Origin: Atlantibacter hermannii
GTDB lineage: Bacteria; Pseudomonadota; Gammaproteobacteria; Enterobacterales; Enterobacteriaceae
Reading direction: 5' to 3'
DNA: 64,000 bases
NCBI GenBank assembly: GCA_900635495.1
Contig: LR134136.1
Span: 2,914,001-2,978,000 of the forward strand
Part shown: positions 62,543-64,000 of the stretch, in pieces
Numbering within the stretch: the first letter of the stretch is position 1
How the letters are laid out: each line of letters opens with the position of its first letter
Position numbers and translations under genes: made by a program
Notes under the pieces: generated by a model
What the model saw: only the letters and a program-made list of their open reading frames with translations
Database searches by the model: none
What the model was told of the DNA's origin: nothing

Positions 62543-63035
62543 TCGGATATTCCTCGCACTGTTCAGACACGGCGCCAGGGCTGGCGCAGGAAAAATCACA
62601 GACTTCATCAGTACACGGGCTTTCGATCGAGCCGCGAACGGCTGGTAAGGCTTAAGCAAAAAACTCGCCATAACTTTACGCTGTGCGCCACACCAGGCGG
62701 CATGGCGCGCAGCGAGTGCCGTTCAGGCCTGCTGACTAATCATTTAAGGAGATGAGTTTGCCATCACGTGGCTGGCTGGGATGCGCGGTTTCCGGACCGT
62801 CCAGAATTTTAAACATAGCCGTACGCCCGTCAGGCTGCGCACTTTGCTGGTGCAAAACTGCGGCGAAGATCACCTCACTGACGCAGATTGTTCCGGGTTA
62901 ACCAGGCGTTCAGACCGGTAAGCATTCATATGAATGAAGTTTTTAACAGTTGCTATTCAACATCTGTCTGTATTACTCCTGTGACATACTATCGGTAATG
63001 TTGCACCCGACAGTCTGCCGGGATAAGGAGAGATG
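62543..63035. other. Divergent region between livJ and amn
   Basis: These 493 bases hold the divergent promoters of livJ and amn. A leftward frame at 62736-62873 (GTG start, 45 codons, MIFAAVLHQQSAQPDGRTAM... to KLISLND) has protein-like composition but no ribosome site. A 14-bp perfect palindrome CATTCATATGAATG lies at 62923-62936. A PhoB box is expected for amn; only weak CTGT-type half-sites are seen near 62960-62985. Confidence 0.45.
62923..62936. promoter_or_regulatory. 14-bp palindrome upstream of amn
   Basis: CATTCATATGAATG is a perfect dyad 100 bases before the amn start and 380 before livJ. Binding partner unknown. Confidence 0.35.
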
Positions 63036-64000
63036 ATGAACCAAGCCGTAGTAAGCCTGACGCCAGAACAGGCGCTGGATCAACTGGAAGCCCTTTATGA
63101 CCAGGCGGTGAACGCCCTGCGTGACGCCATTAGCCTGTATATTTCCGATGGAACCCTGCCGGATTCGGCGCAGCGCGCCAGCGGGTTGTTTGTCTATCCG
63201 CAGTTGCAGGTAAGCTGGGACGGCACTGCGGTTAATCCGAAAAAAACCCGCGCTTACGCCCGGTTTACCCATCCGGGCCGTTACACCACCACCATCACGC
63301 GCCCGTCGCTATTTCGCGCCTATCTCGCGGAACAGCTGGAATTGCTGTTCCACGATTACGGCGCGGTTATCGAAGTCTCGCCTTCGCCCCATGAAATTCC
63401 CTATCCCTATGTGATAGACGGCTCCGCGCTCACCCTGGATCGCTCCATGAGTGCGGGTCTGGCGCGCCATTTCCCCACCACCGAACTGGCGCAAATTGGC
63501 GATGAAACCGCCGATGGCATCTTCCACCCTACCGAGTTTTATCCGCTGTCGCATTTTGACGCGCGACGGGTGGATTTTTCGCTGGCGCGTCTGCGTCACT
63601 ACACCGGCACGCCGGTAGAACATTTCCAGCCGTTTGTGCTGTTTACCAACTACACCCGCTACGTTGATGAATTCGTGCGCTGGGGATGTAGCCAAATTCT
63701 CGACCCGGACAGCCCTTATATTGCGCTGTCCTGCGCCGGGGGGATCTGGATCACCGCCGATACCGAAGCGCCTGAGGAGGCCATCTCCGATCTCGCCTGG
63801 AAAAAACATCAGATGCCGGCATGGCACCTGATCACGCAGGACGGCCAGGGCATTACGCTGGTGAATATCGGCGTGGGGCCCTCCAACGCCAAAACCATTT
63901 GCGACCATCTGGCGGTGCTGCGCCCGGATGTCTGGATGATGATTGGTCACTGCGGCGGGCTGCGTGAAAGCCAGTCGATTGGCGATTACGTGCTGGCGCA
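63036..64000 (+). CDS. amn: AMP nucleosidase, N-terminal part
   Basis: Amn hydrolyses AMP to adenine and ribose 5-phosphate. The frame starts MNQAVVSLTPEQALDQLEAL at 63036 (second of two ATGs, five bases after AAGGAG) and stays open to the window end, giving about 321 of 484 residues. Conserved blocks are HEIPYPYVIDGSALTLDRSM, DPDSPYIALSCAGG, GITLVNIGVGPSNAKTICDH and the nucleoside-phosphorylase-like MIGHCGGLRESQSIGDYVLA. It diverges from the liv operon. In E. coli amn belongs to the Pho regulon. No frameshift in the part seen. Confidence 0.97.
   Translation, partial: MNQAVVSLTPEQALDQLEALYDQAVNALRDAISLYISDGTLPDSAQRASGLFVYPQLQVSWDGTAVNPKKTRAYARFTHPGRYTTTITRPSLFRAYLAEQLELLFHDYGAVIEVSPSPHEIPYPYVIDGSALTLDRSMSAGLARHFPTTELAQIGDETADGIFHPTEFYPLSHFDARRVDFSLARLRHYTGTPVEHFQPFVLFTNYTRYVDEFVRWGCSQILDPDSPYIALSCAGGIWITADTEAPEEAISDLAWKKHQMPAWHLITQDGQGITLVNIGVGPSNAKTICDHLAVLRPDVWMMIGHCGGLRESQSIGDYVLA

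Noticed and set aside
62923..62990. PhoB box for amn
   Set aside because: Only weak CTGT half-sites with wrong spacing (15 instead of 11 bases) are visible, so no box is called.

Overview
This window is chromosomal DNA from a member of the Enterobacteriaceae. Gene order and protein sequences follow the E. coli/Salmonella uvrY-fliC-fliF-rcsA-dcm-serU-asn-amn segment closely. However, SdiA, the porin, the short ethanolamine cluster, sitABCD and the liv cluster place it outside E. coli, nearer the Enterobacter/Kosakonia/Citrobacter group (inference; genus not determined).

Layout. 1-2895: a short ethanolamine cluster (eat-eutB-eutC). 2940-6544: leftward tRNA-Leu/Cys/Gly array, pgsA, uvrC, uvrY. 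7026-11600: yecF, the quorum-sensing regulator sdiA, and the cystine transporter/D-cysteine desulfhydrase set (tcyN, tcyL, dcyD, tcyJ). 11686-17375: flagellar regulators and filament genes (fliZ, fliA, fliC leftward; fliD, fliS, fliT rightward). 17454-21049: amyA, yedD, yedE, yedF. 21050-23180: an accessory patch with phage debris (Rha-like regulator, lambda-type Rz fragment, ribbon-helix-helix protein, strong hairpins). 23226-34341: fliE and the fliF-fliK and fliL-fliR operons (basal body, switch, export gate). 34652-44503: rcsA, dsrB, yodD, the sRNA DsrA, mpgP, dgcQ, yodC, yedI, yedA, vsr, dcm, yedJ, yedR. 45092-46227: an OmpS1/YedS-type porin behind a very AT-rich leader. 46456-57120: tRNA-Ser, mtfA, three near-identical tRNA-Asn units, a membrane protein of unknown function, ldtA/erfK, the Mn/Fe transporter sitABCD, yeeO, cbl, nac. 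57134-64000: a remnant of a tryptophan/glycine-repeat protein, a complete branched-chain amino acid ABC transporter (livFGMHJ), and the start of amn.

Functionally the core is motility. FliA (sigma-28) acts on the fliC and fliD promoters, both visible here. FliD/FliS/FliT serve filament assembly, and fliE-R build the hook-basal body and export gate. Around it sit regulators tying motility to surface and stress state (FliZ, RcsA, DsrA, DgcQ, UvrY, SdiA) and nitrogen/sulphur/amino-acid functions (Nac, Cbl, Tcy, Liv, Eut).

The dominant anomaly is about fifty one-base insertions or deletions, mostly an extra base in a short homopolymer. They break genes that are otherwise intact and conserved (fliC, fliS, fliT, fliF, fliP, amyA, nac, livM and others) and even one tRNA-Asn. 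Removing the extra bases restores family-standard lengths (for example amyA 495 and nac 305 residues). I therefore read them as draft-sequence errors rather than real gene decay, and annotate such genes at full span. No clearly new biological system is present. The best leads are the structured element at 21099-21177, the small regulator locus at 22702-23118, the hairpin over the amyA ribosome-binding site, and the unusual liv cluster.
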